This document shows, piece after piece, positions 1 to 15,114 of a stretch of DNA of 64,000 nt (its first letter is position 1; each line of letters begins with the position of its first letter). The DNA is from Paratinospora sagittata (Eukaryota > Streptophyta > Magnoliopsida > Ranunculales > Menispermaceae): the NCBI GenBank assembly GCA_035771175.1, contig CM069595.1:5188094-5252093 (forward strand), given 5' to 3'. A program made the translations under genes and the position numbers. Under the pieces are notes generated by a model that ran no database searches, was not told the origin of the DNA, and saw nothing but the letters and a program-made list of their open reading frames with translations.

Positions 1-508
1 GTTTTGGTTTCTTTTTTTTTTCTTTTTCCTTTTTGGGTAAATTTAGGACTTATGAGGAACCGAACACCAAAATACAAGGAAAAAGCTTTCGTTTCTGTTT
101 CTTTTTTCCTGAACTTGGTGATTGGAGGAATTAGTCATAGAGACATGATTACTTAACATTGCAAGAAAATTGCTGGCAAGATCAGTGAAGAACACGGCAG
201 GTCCATCTACTCTAGTTAGCAAAACCATACAAAACTGACTCCGTTGTAAAATGATCCATCTTTTATAGCAATATAAGAAGAAGGAAAAAAGTATGGAATT
301 GGTAAGTTGCTCAAACCACATTCTAAAGCAGATATGCCAAAAAACCCCTCTTTTATCATTGTGCAATCACGTTACACAGTAGAATTTTTGCATAAATACT
401 CAAAATGGTTTGTGTTTTTTGGTCCTTCAAAACTGATTCAAAAATAAAAAATGAATCATTATCAAAAAAAAAAACTGCAAAAATGCAGAATAGCAAAGGC
501 ACCAGAGT
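1..508. other. 3' flank / probable 3' UTR of the SAR1-like gene
   Basis: This stretch lies immediately downstream (minus strand) of the SAR1-like stop codon and runs to the window edge. It is AT-rich with pyrimidine runs. A 107-codon minus-strand open frame at 43-366 has no recognisable motif and is best read as chance in a 3' untranslated region. No other gene is seen. Confidence 0.4.
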
Positions 509-2570
509 TCACTTGATGTACTGAGAGAGCCACTTGAAGCCATTGCCATACCCCATCTTGCGGACGATACTGCACATGTAAACCTCGAGGGGACGGACAT
601 TGGATTGTGTTGGATCTGCCGTGCCTGTTCCAGTGGTTAAATTGTTTAGCCCCACATGGAAACGTAGCTCTTCCTTAGAGGCTGCATATGGAATGTCAAT
701 TTTGTTTCCTAACACGAGGAATGGAACAACTGCTAGGGACTCGTCTGAGAGTAGAGCATCCAATTCCTTCTTCGACTCCGAGAACCTCTCCTTGTCGTAG
801 GCATCCACCAAGTATACTACCTCATCCACCTGCCCACGAGGAGAGAATGCAATTATGCGGTGATTAGCTCCCACAAATCAAAGGGAAATCATCAAGATTT
901 AGTGCTAAGAGGAGAAGAAACTTATAAGAAAATCACTGTCACTGCAGCATGACACGGACAGTGAAGCAAGTCAATATTTTAAAGGGACGCAAAAAGTCAA
1001 CAGAACAGATATTGATCACATAACAATTTAAAACATATGATGGAAACTTTTGCTAGTTGTAAGTTTAAGATCGTTGAGTTGAGGCTCGAATAAATAAATA
1101 AAAAAGTATCGAAAACAAAAAAGATGCAGCTATTACTACCAAGTGAAGCGCAATTACAGGGGAGAGCAAGCCAAGTAGCTAAAAATAAACCGAGGCAAAG
1201 AGTCAAAAACATCAATAATATCTTCTAATCATGTCCCAGCCCAAAGGCGCACAATCTCAAGGTAAGACAATGAGAAATAGCTTAAAGGTTGCCATAAGAG
1301 GCTTACTGATCCAGGGCAAGATAATAATATATAAGCATGAATTTTGCATAGAGGCTTGTAATGTCTATTTCCCTTTTATACCCAAGTTGCAACATCTAAT
1401 GTTATCAAATCTGACCCACAAAAACATGAGAATGATGGGAAACATTAGAAGCTAAGAAGGTAGTAATAACGTTAGGTATTTGTTGGAAAGACACCTTTAT
1501 TCCCAGATGAGTATCAAACCACCATCTGTCAGGGTTAATACTTGATGACAAATATAGCATCTGTGCAGGCTACTAATAGAAAAATTCTGAGGAATTTGAA
1601 AGATCCGCCGACCAAAACTTACACATCTAATGTTGGACAACTTCCCATCGATCAATGAACATAAAGAGGTTTCTACTAGTAGAATTTAGGATGCAAATTA
1701 TATGTGTGGAAAGCTACTAGTAGACACCGCCTTGAAAATCAGAAAGTGCCATCAGCGAAACTTCCATCATTTGATGTTTGCCTCCCATGAATCAAACAAA
1801 CACAAAAAGAAGCTTGTTTGGGATTATGAAGGCATACACATCACCAAAGCATACAAGTTAAGGACAGCTTTCTTTCTTTCTTTCTTTTCAAATTACTAAT
1901 CAAATAGTTAATACCTACAACAGCTAAACAAAGCTACAAAAGACAACAGATGAAGAAAAGTGGTTTTAGCATCACAATCTCGACTTCATTCTCGGTTTTC
2001 TAATACATGAAATCTATCTATTTGAATTGACCAAAGATAGATCACAGATCAAACAGGAAGAAACCATCAGTTCGGAATGCTCTACAATTTCAAGGAGAAA
2101 ACAGCAGAAGATCTAAGAAAATGCAGATCCGAGATCCAATCCTTGTTTCCAAACAAACAGATCTGTACAAAAAAACCAACCTATGCATAGTAATCTTTCC
2201 AGACCCTGCGAGCAACCTGATGTCCGCCTAAATCAAAAGCCTTGAACTTAATTTCTTCAATACTCAACTCCTCCGATGTCGGATGCTGAGTCGGTTGATA
2301 TTGAACTAACCTCTACAAAATGATCAAACATCACGAACTAATCAATAACCAAGTACACACATCAAAAGTTGCAACAGCAACCAACAATACCAGATCGGTA
2401 ATAATCCCAAATAGTCAACAAGAAGAAGAAGAAGAAGAAACCTCGTCTTTCAGCATGTGAAGCAACGTCGTCTTCCCTGCATTATCGAGGCCTAGAAACA
2501 AGATCTTGGCCTCTTTCTGCCACAAACCGAGCGAAGCAAGAACGCCGTAGAACCAATCGAGAAGAAACAT
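509..2570 (-). CDS. SAR1: SAR1-type small GTPase with an in-frame TAG at codon 87 (possible pseudogene)
   Basis: SAR1 GTPases recruit the COPII coat at endoplasmic reticulum exit sites for ER-to-Golgi transport. The minus-strand exons are 2570-2442, 2312-2181 and 829-509, joined by GT-AG introns. Together they give 193 codons plus stop, the family length. Visible hallmarks are the [11 protein letters not shown] amino end, the P-loop GLDNAGKTT (residues 27-35), switch II DLGGHQ (about 70-75), the guanine-specificity motif NKID, and the SAR1 end [10 protein letters not shown]. The oddity is the last codon of exon 2. It reads TAG where the family has Lys or Gln (YYAK/Q before VDAVVYLVD). The reading frame is otherwise intact. 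An upstream donor after HQ would skip the stop in frame but remove about 12 switch-II residues. A recent pseudogene, a heterozygous null allele or a base error are all possible. Family assignment is firm; function of this copy is not. Confidence 0.9.
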
Positions 2571-3840
2571 GATTCTCAAGCAGAACTCGAATCCGAACAG
2601 AACAAGCTACTTAAACAACTCCCGCTGAAATCCTCGAGACTGAGGTCGTTAAACGAACTAGATCTGTTCATCGATCCGCGGAAAACTAACAGCTCATCAA
2701 TCAATTCAAAAGAGAGCCCTGGCCCCCGAGGGTTAAAAAATGGAGTAGAGAGAGATTCTTTGTTACTGGCTGAGCCGGTTTAGAATCTGCGGATCTTCTT
2801 TGGTTTAGGGGGATGGTGTGGCACCGGGAGAGACTGGTGGATGACTGGGAAATGTGGGTCCAATAGAGCCCACGGCCCATTGGTCTCGCCCAAATGGGAA
2901 ACGACGAACCATTGGTTCTTCGAATTGGTCCCAGTCGGTGGGATCTGTATTTGTAAATTAAGGTTTGTTTGATTTGTAATTCAAATACTAATTTTTGTAT
3001 CAAAAAATTTGAATGCACCAATGGCTTGTTTGATTCAAAAGATTTTAAAAATAATTTTTTTATTTTTTTATTCAAAAAATAAGATGTTTTTAAAAATAAT
3101 AAGTCAATTTTTAAATATTTTTTTTTAAATTATATTCTTATTTTTAAATCGTAAACTAAATGTAGCCTAAACGTTCAATAATTAATACATGCCTGAGCTC
3201 CATAGAATCTAATATAAAATAAAATTTGAAGTTGATTGTCACGTAGAAGTTGCAAGTTTAAATCTAGTAGCAAATCTCTCAAATGTGTAAATGTTGAGGT
3301 AAGGATGCATGTACGCTCCTTTTCCCAAACCTTACAATAACTTAAACCTCATGCAATGAGTATATTAATCAGAATCTGATTAAGATTAGATTCGATTACG
3401 TGAATACTGTTTGAAGTTGTATCGAGTTTAAAGCCATTTTCATCTTCAAAAAATCTGAATAATTACAACTGAACTGGGTGTTCCAGCCTGACTCATTGAA
3501 TTACGATTGAAGTTGAACATGACAAAAGCTTAGATTAGTTTCAAGATTAAACGCATTCCTACCTCAGACAGCGATTAATTAGGTTAAATTCAACCATACC
3601 TTTGGACAATTAGAAAACTCTGATTGCTCTGATTATGATCAGATGGATTAATCTTCTGTAAGATAACAACCCTTCAAATTAGGAACTCGTGGATTTAAGA
3701 AAACCAAACATATATAAGCTATGACTTTAACTGTACATCAGTTGAAGTAGCATTCTACTTTACAAGGGTGTACAGTCAAAAACAGAAACAATCCATATCT
3801 AAAAGGGGTGCTAACTTGAAAACACGTACCTTCATCCGCC
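2571..3840. other. Intergenic: SAR1 promoter side and CAMTA 3' flank
   Basis: No credible gene is seen. Directly upstream of the SAR1 start (minus strand) is a leader-like region. At 2867-2879 two TGGGC(C/T) site-II-type elements occur on the minus strand, a motif common in promoters of housekeeping plant genes. From about 2950 to 3180 the DNA is a homopolymer-rich AT sequence resembling MITE debris. The 124-codon minus ORF at 2701-3075 spans this promoter-like DNA and matches no known family. Confidence 0.4.
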
Positions 3841-6800
3841 TCAGTCGCCACAATCAGGTTCAAGAAGCTCTTCTAACTGCATATAACCAAATGTTGATTT
3901 GATCATCCAATCCATGATTCCATATTACACTACGTTGATAAATACAAGAGTTCTGACAGAAAACTTCATACCTGAGCCTGATGGTATGCCATCTTCATCC
4001 TTCGGTATTCTTGCTGTGCTTGACGTGATCGGAACAGGGCCTGAACCTTTGTAACAGATCTTCCAATACGATCTTCAGCTTGCATCCTGCTGATTCGGAA
4101 AAAGTCCTCCTCCACATCATCTTCTCGTTTTTGTTCTACCACGACAACCTTAGCTGGTTCAACCTGAAGCCCACGGAAGCCCTTTCTCTTTTGACGCCAA
4201 CGTAGAATTGCCTTCTCCAGCACCCCAACAGACCAAAGAATCTTTTGGTAATCTTTCCTTGCTTGATGAGCTCGGAAAGCAGCCTATATGTCAGATAGAA
4301 GAAAGAAAATTATTAAATCAGCTGGCTTATATTATTGGAAACTACTTGAAAACATCAAAACAGAACCAAATGTCACATCAAGGTCTTCAAAGCTCAATCC
4401 AGTAAGAATCCTGGCAGCATAACGGCAATACATTAGCAAGAGTGGCATGAGACTCCAGTCGAGTTACTAAATCCTGAAAACTAGAGGGATGGAAATTTCT
4501 AAAAACAAGGGCGTCCTAATGCACGAGACTCCCACCATTATGGGATCTAAGAAAGGGACGGTGTACGCAACCTTACTTTCACATAAAGAGGCTGTTTTCA
4601 GATTTGAATTTGTGACCCTTAGGTCACAACGGAACAACCTCAACAGTTGTGCCAAAGCCTGCCCTTTTAGGATGGCAATTTCTCATAATAAAAAATTTCT
4701 GACTGGGCCCTACTAATCCAAACCACGCTAAAGTCAGATTTGACAGAGATTCAAGGCTTACCTGAATTTTGATTACTTGTCGACGCATATTCAGAAACTC
4801 TTTTCGGATCTTCCAAGAGCGGAAACTGTACTGGATTCTTGCAGCAGCTGCCATCCTCTTCCTGCTCTCATAGTTGCGGAAGGCATGCTGAATCTTCATT
4901 GCAGCAACTATACAGCGTGCCTCAGTCTCTGGGTTGGAAACCTGAGCTGCTTTTGTCCGTAGCTTTAATGAGTTCTCCCTAAATGCAGCCTGTATACGAG
5001 ATGCTGCCTCAGCAGCTGTACGATATGCAGTCAATGAATCCTTCTGACATAGCTGCTCTTCGGTGAGATGACCAGGGTTTCCCAGATCAATTGTATTGCT
5101 AGTTTGTAGAAAGCCACTGATGTGTCCTGATATGGACATACGTTTAAAGTGTTCTGTTAATCCCTTCTCTGCAAGATAGGCAGCTAGGCCGTCGTAGCCA
5201 TATTTCGATGCGAGATCAGCAGCAATGCATCCACCAGGAAATTCTGGAGTGGGATCTGACACTAAGCTTGGGTCTGCTCCAGCAGATAAAAGAACCGCAA
5301 CCATTTTTTCCCTGCATAAGGATATTTCCAAATGTAAAAATTTGAAACTGGAAATATCTTGCCCTTTCCTAATGATATAAGGTGAGAAGATGAAAGAAAA
5401 ATGATGCTCAAGTTTGATTATAAATTATATATGTGATGAGTCCAACGCTGAATTAGGTTAACAAAGTCTAACGTGCTAGAAATTGAGATCCTTGAGCTAT
5501 TTCCACTTCTAAAACAATACGAAAATACTTAACAAAAAAAGTAATTTAAAAAACAAATTTTATGAAACCTTAGGCAAAATAAAGTGAACTATGAGCTTAG
5601 CACCATATCACGATAAAAATTCAGTACCTAGAGTTGTGAATGAATCATGTGAAAGATGAATCAGCACACCAATGATTCAAAAAATCACTACTTCAAAGCT
5701 AAACAACTAGCAAAATCTGTATACTCCACTGAAAAATTGCAATGTATTCACCAGTAAGGTTTGCAATTTTCAAGTTTGAGATTCACTAAAGCAGATAACT
5801 AATATGTGGGATAAGACTTTTAAGCCCAACCCTACCCTTGTTTCTTCATAAAAACTTTTGGTCCTGTCACTTCTTAACCCCTGTAACACTGTTTTCTACA
5901 ACCATTTGAAGTGAAAAAGTGGAGTTACTGACCTACAAAAAACTGATGAGGTCAAATGTTTCTCATGTAATAAGCTTGTAGCTTAGTAATTTTGCAGATA
6001 TTTTAATAAAGCTACATGTATTTGGGCCCGTCATCTATACCTAATCCCAAAAGGAAGTGATGCCATGTATCTTCTTTGCTATTTAATCCTATTTTGAGCC
6101 AATCAGATAATACAAATACAATTATCACTAAGACCAAGAAAAATCAAAGAATGGGTTCAAGATCCCTGTGTATAAGAAAGAACAGAATAATCTAAGCTAT
6201 TTTGATTTGTAATCTTCAACAACTGAATTCGTGCAACTTATTCACGAAGAGAACACATAATTTGAATATACCTTCCGCAATAGGCAGCCCAATGCAAAGC
6301 AGTCCATCCCCGATTATCCCGAAAATCCAATGAGAGGCCAGACTGTGAATATGGACGAACAGCCCATGTGTAACCAAGGATGGCACACAAATGAATAATT
6401 CCTTGACCTTGACGATCACGACCAGCAGTCTTGGATCCTTCAACTAATCTTCCCAGGAGCCACTCCTGTAACTTATTCTTCAGTATTATCTCGAACAAAT
6501 TGTTTTTGGCTTCCAGAAATGAGATCTCTTTGTTACCAATAGACTTAATAAGATATGCACAGTCTTTGTCGATGGATGAAGCAGCCAGTGCAAACTTTTT
6601 TGCTTCCTTGAGAGCAGTTGGTGATACCTTATTTGACAGAATGTTCAGGCTATTAGTTGTGGAGAAGAGCAGCCGAGCAAGCCTCACCTGAACTTGAAAG
6701 TCTTCCCACTCGGATTTTGCTTCAGGGGAAGCCACTCCATTCTCCAATGGAGGGGCACGATATTCAAAAGTCATAACCTGGCTAATAGGTGTATATCCAT

Positions 6801-9800
6801 CAAGGCTCAAATAGAAATTCACTAATCCAGGGTCATGAGGTAATGCCTTACAGCGAAATACTCCGGCTTGAACCTCTTCGGCAGGAACACATGCATCCCC
6901 AAAGACAAAAAATAAATTCGATGTTGCAGGATAAGAAAATGGTCTATTAAAATATCCAACCACTATGACCTGCAGAAGTCATTAACCCTATGTCAAACCT
7001 TATAAGACACCAATTTAAATACAAATCACATGGTTGGTTTTTGCTAATTGCTATATGCCAACTCAAGAGTAAATTATATATATATAACAAAAAAATAGTG
7101 CCGACTTTAACACATTTAAGGTTCATATAACAATTTGTAAAATAAAACATTATATGGCTAAGATAATATTTCAGGAAGAGTCATTGGATGACACAATTGG
7201 TTGTAAATTCTACATAACAGTGAATTACAAATCCTATTTCTCCATTTCTTTGTCTGCTACTAGGATATGCTGCTGACAGACAAAATTGTAAGAAGCAAGG
7301 AGAAAGTTACTACAAATTGGACTATTCATATCAGACTATTGCATAAGCCTCACCTGTGACCCAATTCATTTTTTGATACAGCGGTAACCTACATTAAGAG
7401 TAATTTTGGTGGTGACCTAATTTACCAGAGGAGTCAAGATTAGTCAAACTAATAAAAGTAAAAGGGTGTACCCAATGTACAAGGCTCCCGCCAATAATGT
7501 ACAGGGAAGGATGATGTACACTGCCTTACCACTACATTGAATAATGTAGAAACAGAACTGCGGGTGGAGAGGGAACACTGAAAGCTTAAAGATACCAGAC
7601 AATGAAAGCTTTAGTTATCTAGGTTTGTGGGTTGAAATGCTATATCTGTTTTTATTAATCATGAAATGAGAAATAATTAGATCTTTCAAACTCTAATCTA
7701 AGATTAACTCGGAATCTACAAAACCTCAACAATTTAGTTGGATTTAGTTTTGTCCTCTATGAGAACCCTGTCCTGTCCCATTTTTATCAACTTCTACTCT
7801 CAATTATCTTCATCCATCACTGCTCACCCTGTTTTGTCGCCTCAAGCTTCAACTAAAGGATGAATGCATGGACACAAGGTCTTGATTAGATCTTAGACCT
7901 TCTAGTTTCATTAGAAAGAATGATCATAGCAAACTGCATAACTTAAATGGAATATAAAATTCTTCCGAAAAAAACGGAAAAAATCCAAGGTCAAAGATTA
8001 TAAATGGATATTAGAGAAAGTATAAGGAGAGACCATTTCTTTAGTATGATGAAGTTAAGCTTACATCACCTATAATCTAATGCCACATTGGTGAACTTAA
8101 GCTTTTTCAAGAGCATTTTACAGAACTTTCATGTTTGTACATGCATCTTTCATTTTATTATTTCAATGAAGAATGACAGAAGAAAATATTCATAAGCAAT
8201 GAGCAATATTTTTTTATGCACATTGGAGAAGGCATTGTTAGTGCATACTGCGTACTTCAATACATACATTCAATATTATTAACCATGTGCATAGTAACGT
8301 AGTTTTACTCAAGTCAATTTGTTTTCACAGTCATAGATTTTAGTTCCATCATATTTTCTCAAACTGATCCACTTTGAAATCCAGTCTATTATAATGGAGA
8401 AGAATGCATGCCAACTGGAACCTATGTACTGAAAACATCAAAGATGGAGGTAATGGGAACAGAACCTTTGTTTCCACTATTGAAAAAGCCCATGCAGGTG
8501 CAACGTCAGTTATACTGAAAATTTTCTCTTCAGTAGAAGGCTGATGATGATCCTCAATCATGGATGCCGTTGACTCATGACTAGTTGAAATTGGGGACTG
8601 AGCTGGTAGATCATTTAATTGGCTTGGGGAATCAGTCAAGATGGAGTTCACCCACCTACCAAAGCTATCTTGTGTGTGCAAACCATCATTGACAATGTTT
8701 GACAATTTGCTCCTTTCCTCTGTAACCACTTCGAACTCATTACTGGGGTTATCAAAGGATTCATCTGCAACAATCTGATTTGTTAAATGTGTAAAAGAAG
8801 ATATTGGCTCGGAAATGTTGTTGGATGAGAGAAGGCTACCCTGCAACGATTCATGAATTAGTATATCTAGCACTGTTACTAATAAAGACCAAAGCAATTT
8901 TTGGAAGAACAAAAAACAGCTCGATTACATCAGTTATTAATACACTAAGGTACTAAAGGCAAGAAAGTTGGAATAGTGACTCAAGCATGCTAATTGAAAT
9001 ATTTAAACATTCGCAATGAAGGCAAGAGAAACCTTCTAGGTCCAGAATAAATGAAGTAAATCACAACATGGCTAGATAAGTTATATTTAAGAAATCCTAG
9101 ACACCCATGCATGAGTAGTGTTTCCAACAAATAAACATTTCAATTGCCACCAAGGCGAATGGGTATTTTCAACCCTTGTTCAAGTAAAAGAACAGTATGC
9201 AACTGCTAATACTTACATTAGTTTGAGAACCATTTATCATAAATTGATTTTGTTGTTCAAGGCATGCAGTGTTGCCTGTCACAATCAACCCATGGTTATC
9301 AGTGTCCTGAGTTGACAAGACATTTCCATGAAAAATTAAGTTATAAGCTTTACCTTTTCCAAGGGCAGTAAAATTGTTCTGATCAGACGCCAAGAGCTCT
9401 TCCCATTCAAGGGTGTTTATGTCATGAAGTCTCTTTTCATGATTCCTCAAGGTCATATTATCACCAAGCTCTTCAATTACAGAAGATGTACCAGAATCTG
9501 ATAAGAATCCATTTTCAAGAACCCAAATTACTTATGTTGTAAAAAAAACAAAAATAAAAAGGAGAAGAGATGATAGTTGCCAAAAGCTTAAATTCTGAGA
9601 TTATTCAGGTGTACACATTATAATAGAAACAGTAGCATCAATAAAGAAAGTCATCAATCCTTCATGAAATTTAACTTTTTAAATGTTCAAAATTTCCATT
9701 AACTTGAAATCATGTTCATTGCAATAATAAAGTGGGAAATAGATGAAATGAGATAAACTAAGAAATTCCACATCGTGGATTAGTGTTGTCAAGAAGACCA

Positions 9801-12800
9801 AGGCGTGTTTGAGAATTAAATTGCTTAGGCACTTAGTAAGAGGGGATTAGGCCGGTCTTTAATTTTTTAAAAGCTTGTTATGGTGATCTGTGATCATTAA
9901 ATCAGTTGTAGATGAGTTATAGAAGGAAACCTGGTCCTTCCATTCCTTGCACCCTATTTCTCTGTTCTTAACAAACTTAGATCCCAAAAACCAGTAAGTA
10001 GTATAAAATTACAATGATATGGGAGAGTACAACTTTTAAGAAGTTTCAGAATGTGCATTTATATTTATTTCTTTCTTAAGCCATAATCATTCTTTTTATA
10101 AGATATAAAAAGGTTGAATATGATGCTTGATAGAACAAAAAAATCTATTAACAAATATGACTTAATTAATTGTGTGTCTATAAAATTTTGAACCAAATTT
10201 TTTTTTGAATATTTTTATATCGTGGCTACATTTGCAACCTTGTGTAATTGGTTCCAATGAGTTACTAATAATGATTCATCATGTTATGTGCACCAATTCA
10301 TAGTAAATCTTGAATTCTAGTTAATGGTATTATTATCACAATTTAAAAGTATATTATTTATCAAACCATTGAAATATATGATAATTGTTTTTTTTATCAC
10401 GTAGGCACTGTCTCACCTATTTTGGACTGCCATAAAATCACCTTAATGCCTTGACAATAGTATCATGGATATTTAAATCAAAATATCAAATAAATTTTAT
10501 CTTACCCAAAAAAATTGCATTATCAGCTGCAGTATCAGTTTCCTCCAGTAAAACCCTGGATATAGATGTGTCTGACTGGCTAGAACTGGAATTGGAATTG
10601 AGAGGTGTGACTGGAGAACCCTGCGGCTGTGGAATACATCATTAGAAAAAGAAGCATTAGATTTTGTTGTTACCTTGATCTCTTAAATGAGCATATAATT
10701 AATTTCATCGAAAGTGACTTTTCTATATTTAGTTAATGTTCTATTGATATGCAAAAGTCATCAGTCTGTATATAATCTCTTGTAGTGCCTAGAGGAGTTA
10801 TAGTCAACGGCAATCCTAGTTGCCAAGTATTGACTGTGCTCTTGCTTGGATAGATATCCCAGTAAGAAGCATACTTCACGCCTTCATGGATAGCATCTAA
10901 CATAGAAGGAAGAATAACCCAATATTAGCACAGGTTGAGCTGCCTGAGACTCCTAGGCCTGTGGTCAAGGAAAGAGATCCACAGCAGCCTTACCTGTGTA
11001 AACCAGCAGAAACACATAGAAGACTCCCTCACCCCACTATTTCTCTCTTTTCACTTTCTTTTTGGAAAAGGGTCAATAAGGAGAAGCAGAATAGCAGTGT
11101 TGTCCAATAAATACAACAAGGCACAAGAAGGGGAGGCCAAACATTCTTTAAAGTCTTTAAACAAGTTTATGGCTACCAGAACAAACCAACAAGGCGAGGA
11201 TGAAAGAAAAGAACTGCAAATTTCATTCATCTGCAAATACCAAAAGGGCATGGGGCATTATCTAATGGGTTTAATGACAGAAGATGAACTTAATGCCAAT
11301 TAAAACCCAAATAACAACCCCTTTGGCCCAGTCCGCACTTCCCAGTTTTAGCAGTAAACTTGTTCGTTCAGAAAACTATAATAACATCTTCAGTGAAGGC
11401 ACTACAAGAACTAGCTTGATCCAGATCAGCTGAAATAAGTAATTAACAAGCTGGATTGTCAGTCTAAAGCACATTTACTAATCAAAGAAATGAAAATAAC
11501 TGATTCTAAAAAACAAAGCACATTTACTAATCAAAGAACTGAAAATAACTGATTCTAAAAAAGAAAACTAAATTTTGAAACCAAAGATTTGATCCAAGAA
11601 CTGTTATCCAATTTCTACCACTTGAAGCAGACTAATGATGCGATCAGAACTTGATGTTTGGCAGATGCTCTTTCATCAGGAAAAAAAAAAATGGTTGGAT
11701 GAGACAAACGCACCTCTGAAGTCTCACGATAATGAACAAGAACTATGTGCTCGTATTTCCTGGAAAGGGAAAAAAAAAATTCAGCTTAAAATTAACAAAT
11801 TTATTATAGTCAAAACATAAAATAAATTTACAATGTGAAAACTGATGTAACATATGAGAAATTGACATCTAGATGTAGATATATATGCACTTTAACATAC
11901 TTATCAAGAAGCCAATAACAACGGCGAACAAAGGTAGGGTTATCGTCCCCATGTGCATAGTAGACATGGATCCTTTCTTCATCACCGACCTGTACAAAAG
12001 AAGGTTGAAGCAAAGATGCAATAGTTGCAACTTTGAGATGTCAGAACTTCTCAATATTAAGTAGAAATTTTTCATGCCAAAAGACCAAATCAAGATTCAT
12101 ATTATGGAGAGAAAAACAAAGAACTGAAAATAACTCTTACTTTAAAGTCATACGCACCCATTTAGAACACTACCATTGTAATACTCAAATTTCATATTCC
12201 TGACACAAATAGGTTGGAAAAGAAAAAGGCATTCACTGTGATAATTAAATTTAAGAAATGGTGATAGAAAATAAATAGGTGTGAGGTTGTTGGTCGCTAG
12301 ATGAGAGGAGAAGCTAATGGTGTAGATGCTGGCTCAACTAAAGGATCAAGGTTCATGCATCCTCAAGGTTGTAAATTTGTAATTTCTTATTTAATTACGC
12401 TACCTTGAAAGAAAGTTTTAAAAAAACAATTAAATTACATTTATGCTTGGGATGTCAACCATGGAAGAAGTTTATTTATTGAGGAAGCTAAAAGAGAGCT
12501 ACGAAGAGGGAAAAAAAAAAAAACTTTCTTATGGCTTAGAAAAAGCCTATGATGGGATGCTCAGAGATGTTATATGGTGGATTTAGATAAAAAACAAAGA
12601 GTTAAAATAGATGTGCTAATTGGATAAAGCATGTGTATAGTACAGCAATAACCATAGCAGAAACAATAGTGAGAGAAACTAGTATGTTTCCAACTAAAGT
12701 AGGTTTACATCAAGGATTAGTCTTAACCCCATACCATTTTACACAAGTTAGATGAATTGATTAAACATATTAAATTTTCGTGGTGTATGTTATTTGTTGA

Positions 12801-15083
12801 TAAAATGTTCGTACTCGATGAAACTAAGTCAAAGGTTAATACTAAATTTGAAGTCTGGAGAGAAACTTTAAGTTCTAGCAGTTTCATAATCAAAAGGAGC
12901 ATGGCCACGTACATGAAATGTAATTTTAATGCAGGAAGAAATACTAATGGAGAGACGGTGCATATTGAAAGTCAAGAGATAACTACAAAGAAACATTTCT
13001 TGTTAGACCATAACAACAAAAAGATAATAAATAGAATATAAATAACAGTACAACACATCCTATTGAAGTTGAAAGAAAAAAGATTATGAGACCATAATTA
13101 GATTAGGCTAATCATGCTTTATGGAATTGAACATTAGGTAACAAAGAAACAACACATTAATAAATTAATCATAATGATAATGTGAATATTAAGATAGACA
13201 TGTAGTAAAACATTAAAAGATAAAATTTGAAACAAACACATTAAGGAAATGGTTAAAACAACCCAAATTAGAGACAGAGAGAGAACCAATGAAGGTGCTT
13301 TAGACATATATAATGAAACATTAAATGTGCCAAAATAGTTAGTCATTGACTTTAAACAATGATAATAGAGGAGAAGAAGACCTAAGATAACATGGGTAGG
13401 GATGGTAAAGAAAGACAATTTTTCATATGTCAGTATGTCACCAACCCATAAAGTTTGAAGAAAAGCTTTGTTGAGTTTACCCATACAAACATGAATTCTC
13501 TATAGACAAACAAGTACACATCAAGAGACTACATCAAAGAAGTTCATTGAACTAGTAGGATGCTTAAGGCTTCAATTGAGTAGCTGAATAAAAGTTGCTT
13601 TTATTATGACAGAGCAAAGGACTTTCTTAGCCCTAGTTATTTGCCATGTGCTGTTATTCAAAGGATTCCAGATAACTTCATTGGAAAGAGGTCATACCAA
13701 TTTAATTCTAAGCACCTTTTTTCTTTTTGTTCTTTAGTAATTCTTTCCCGACACATGGAATGAAAATTCAACGTACTTCTCCCAATTTTAATTGAGTTTT
13801 ATTGATTTCTCAATCATTGAATTACAATTTAAGTGTAATCGAAATATTACAAAAATTCCATTGATGTTAGGAAAATTATTGAAATAATTTGTAAAAGTAC
13901 AAAGTCCTTTAGTATTTTTATTATTTTTTAACTTTTCAAACACAAGGTTATTAAAAAAAATCAATACTAACTTTAACTTTTGTTAAAAGATATTCGGATT
14001 CCTAGAGAATAAAAGTATAAGAGATTGGACTACAATTTCATATCAAAGGAATAATAATTAAGAATCACTTTAGTCAAAAGCAAAGTAAGATTTACAAATT
14101 TTTGACTTAAAACAAAATGAACATGTAATTTTTAATTATGTATAATTAATCCATACATATTCTATATATTTGAAGCATAAAAGTCATTAACTAGCTTGTT
14201 ATTCATGCAATATGCATCAAGTAATATAGAGAGTATAAGTTTTATTTTAAACCATTATATTTCATGATTTAATGAGCTTTACGGATATAATTATGTTTGT
14301 GATAGATCTTTACAGCATTTAAGTAGAATTCTTTAAACTTTTCTACAATGTCAATTTTTTACAAAAAAATTTCTATATCAAATTGAACCTCCCCGAATTA
14401 ATATCAAACATTTGGACCTACCTGCATAACCATATCCTTTTGCTTCTCATGTAACATAATCAAATTGAGGCGAGGTATATATGAATACAAAGAAATAAAT
14501 CATGGCACTAAATTAAACATCTCACTTTCAAGTGTTCATGAGCTTCTTTAACAGTCTTCCCATCCTTTTTCTTCTTCCAGTTGTGCCCATCTTTCCGAAA
14601 ATTCCTTAGCATTTTACGATCAAATAATAAAATTGCACCACCTAAATTACAAGCCAGAAATGATGGTTAGAAAAACAGAAACTTTATTCAAGTAATTGTA
14701 CAGTGGCAAAACTGTATAACACTCTAGAATCCCACCAGAAGTAAGAAGGAAAAAAGAGAACATCTTGCTATTTCTAGATTCTTGAAAAAACATGTTTAGA
14801 TTTTGGATCCTTAAAACTCTTAGATGCATCTGTTCATTATAGACTTCCTAACACTCAAAAGAAACACCAAAGTTCTCATAAAGTACAAATAAGCTCCAAA
14901 ATTTTTAATTTCCAATTCATTCTGACTTAAGTTCAGTTTTTTAGTTTCCCTTGTGGTGGCAGTTTCCGATAGTTCTGGAATTGAAATGTCTTAGCCAGTG
15001 CTATTCTTGAAAACACATGGAATTACCTAGAAATCAAGGACAAGACTGAAAATAAGAATTAATAATAGGATGTTAAGCAATTG

Positions 15084-15114
<31 letters not shown>

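Noticed and set aside
2701..3075. 124-codon minus-strand ORF upstream of SAR1
   Set aside because: It covers promoter-like and AT-rich repeat DNA, has no family motif and no splice or leader context.
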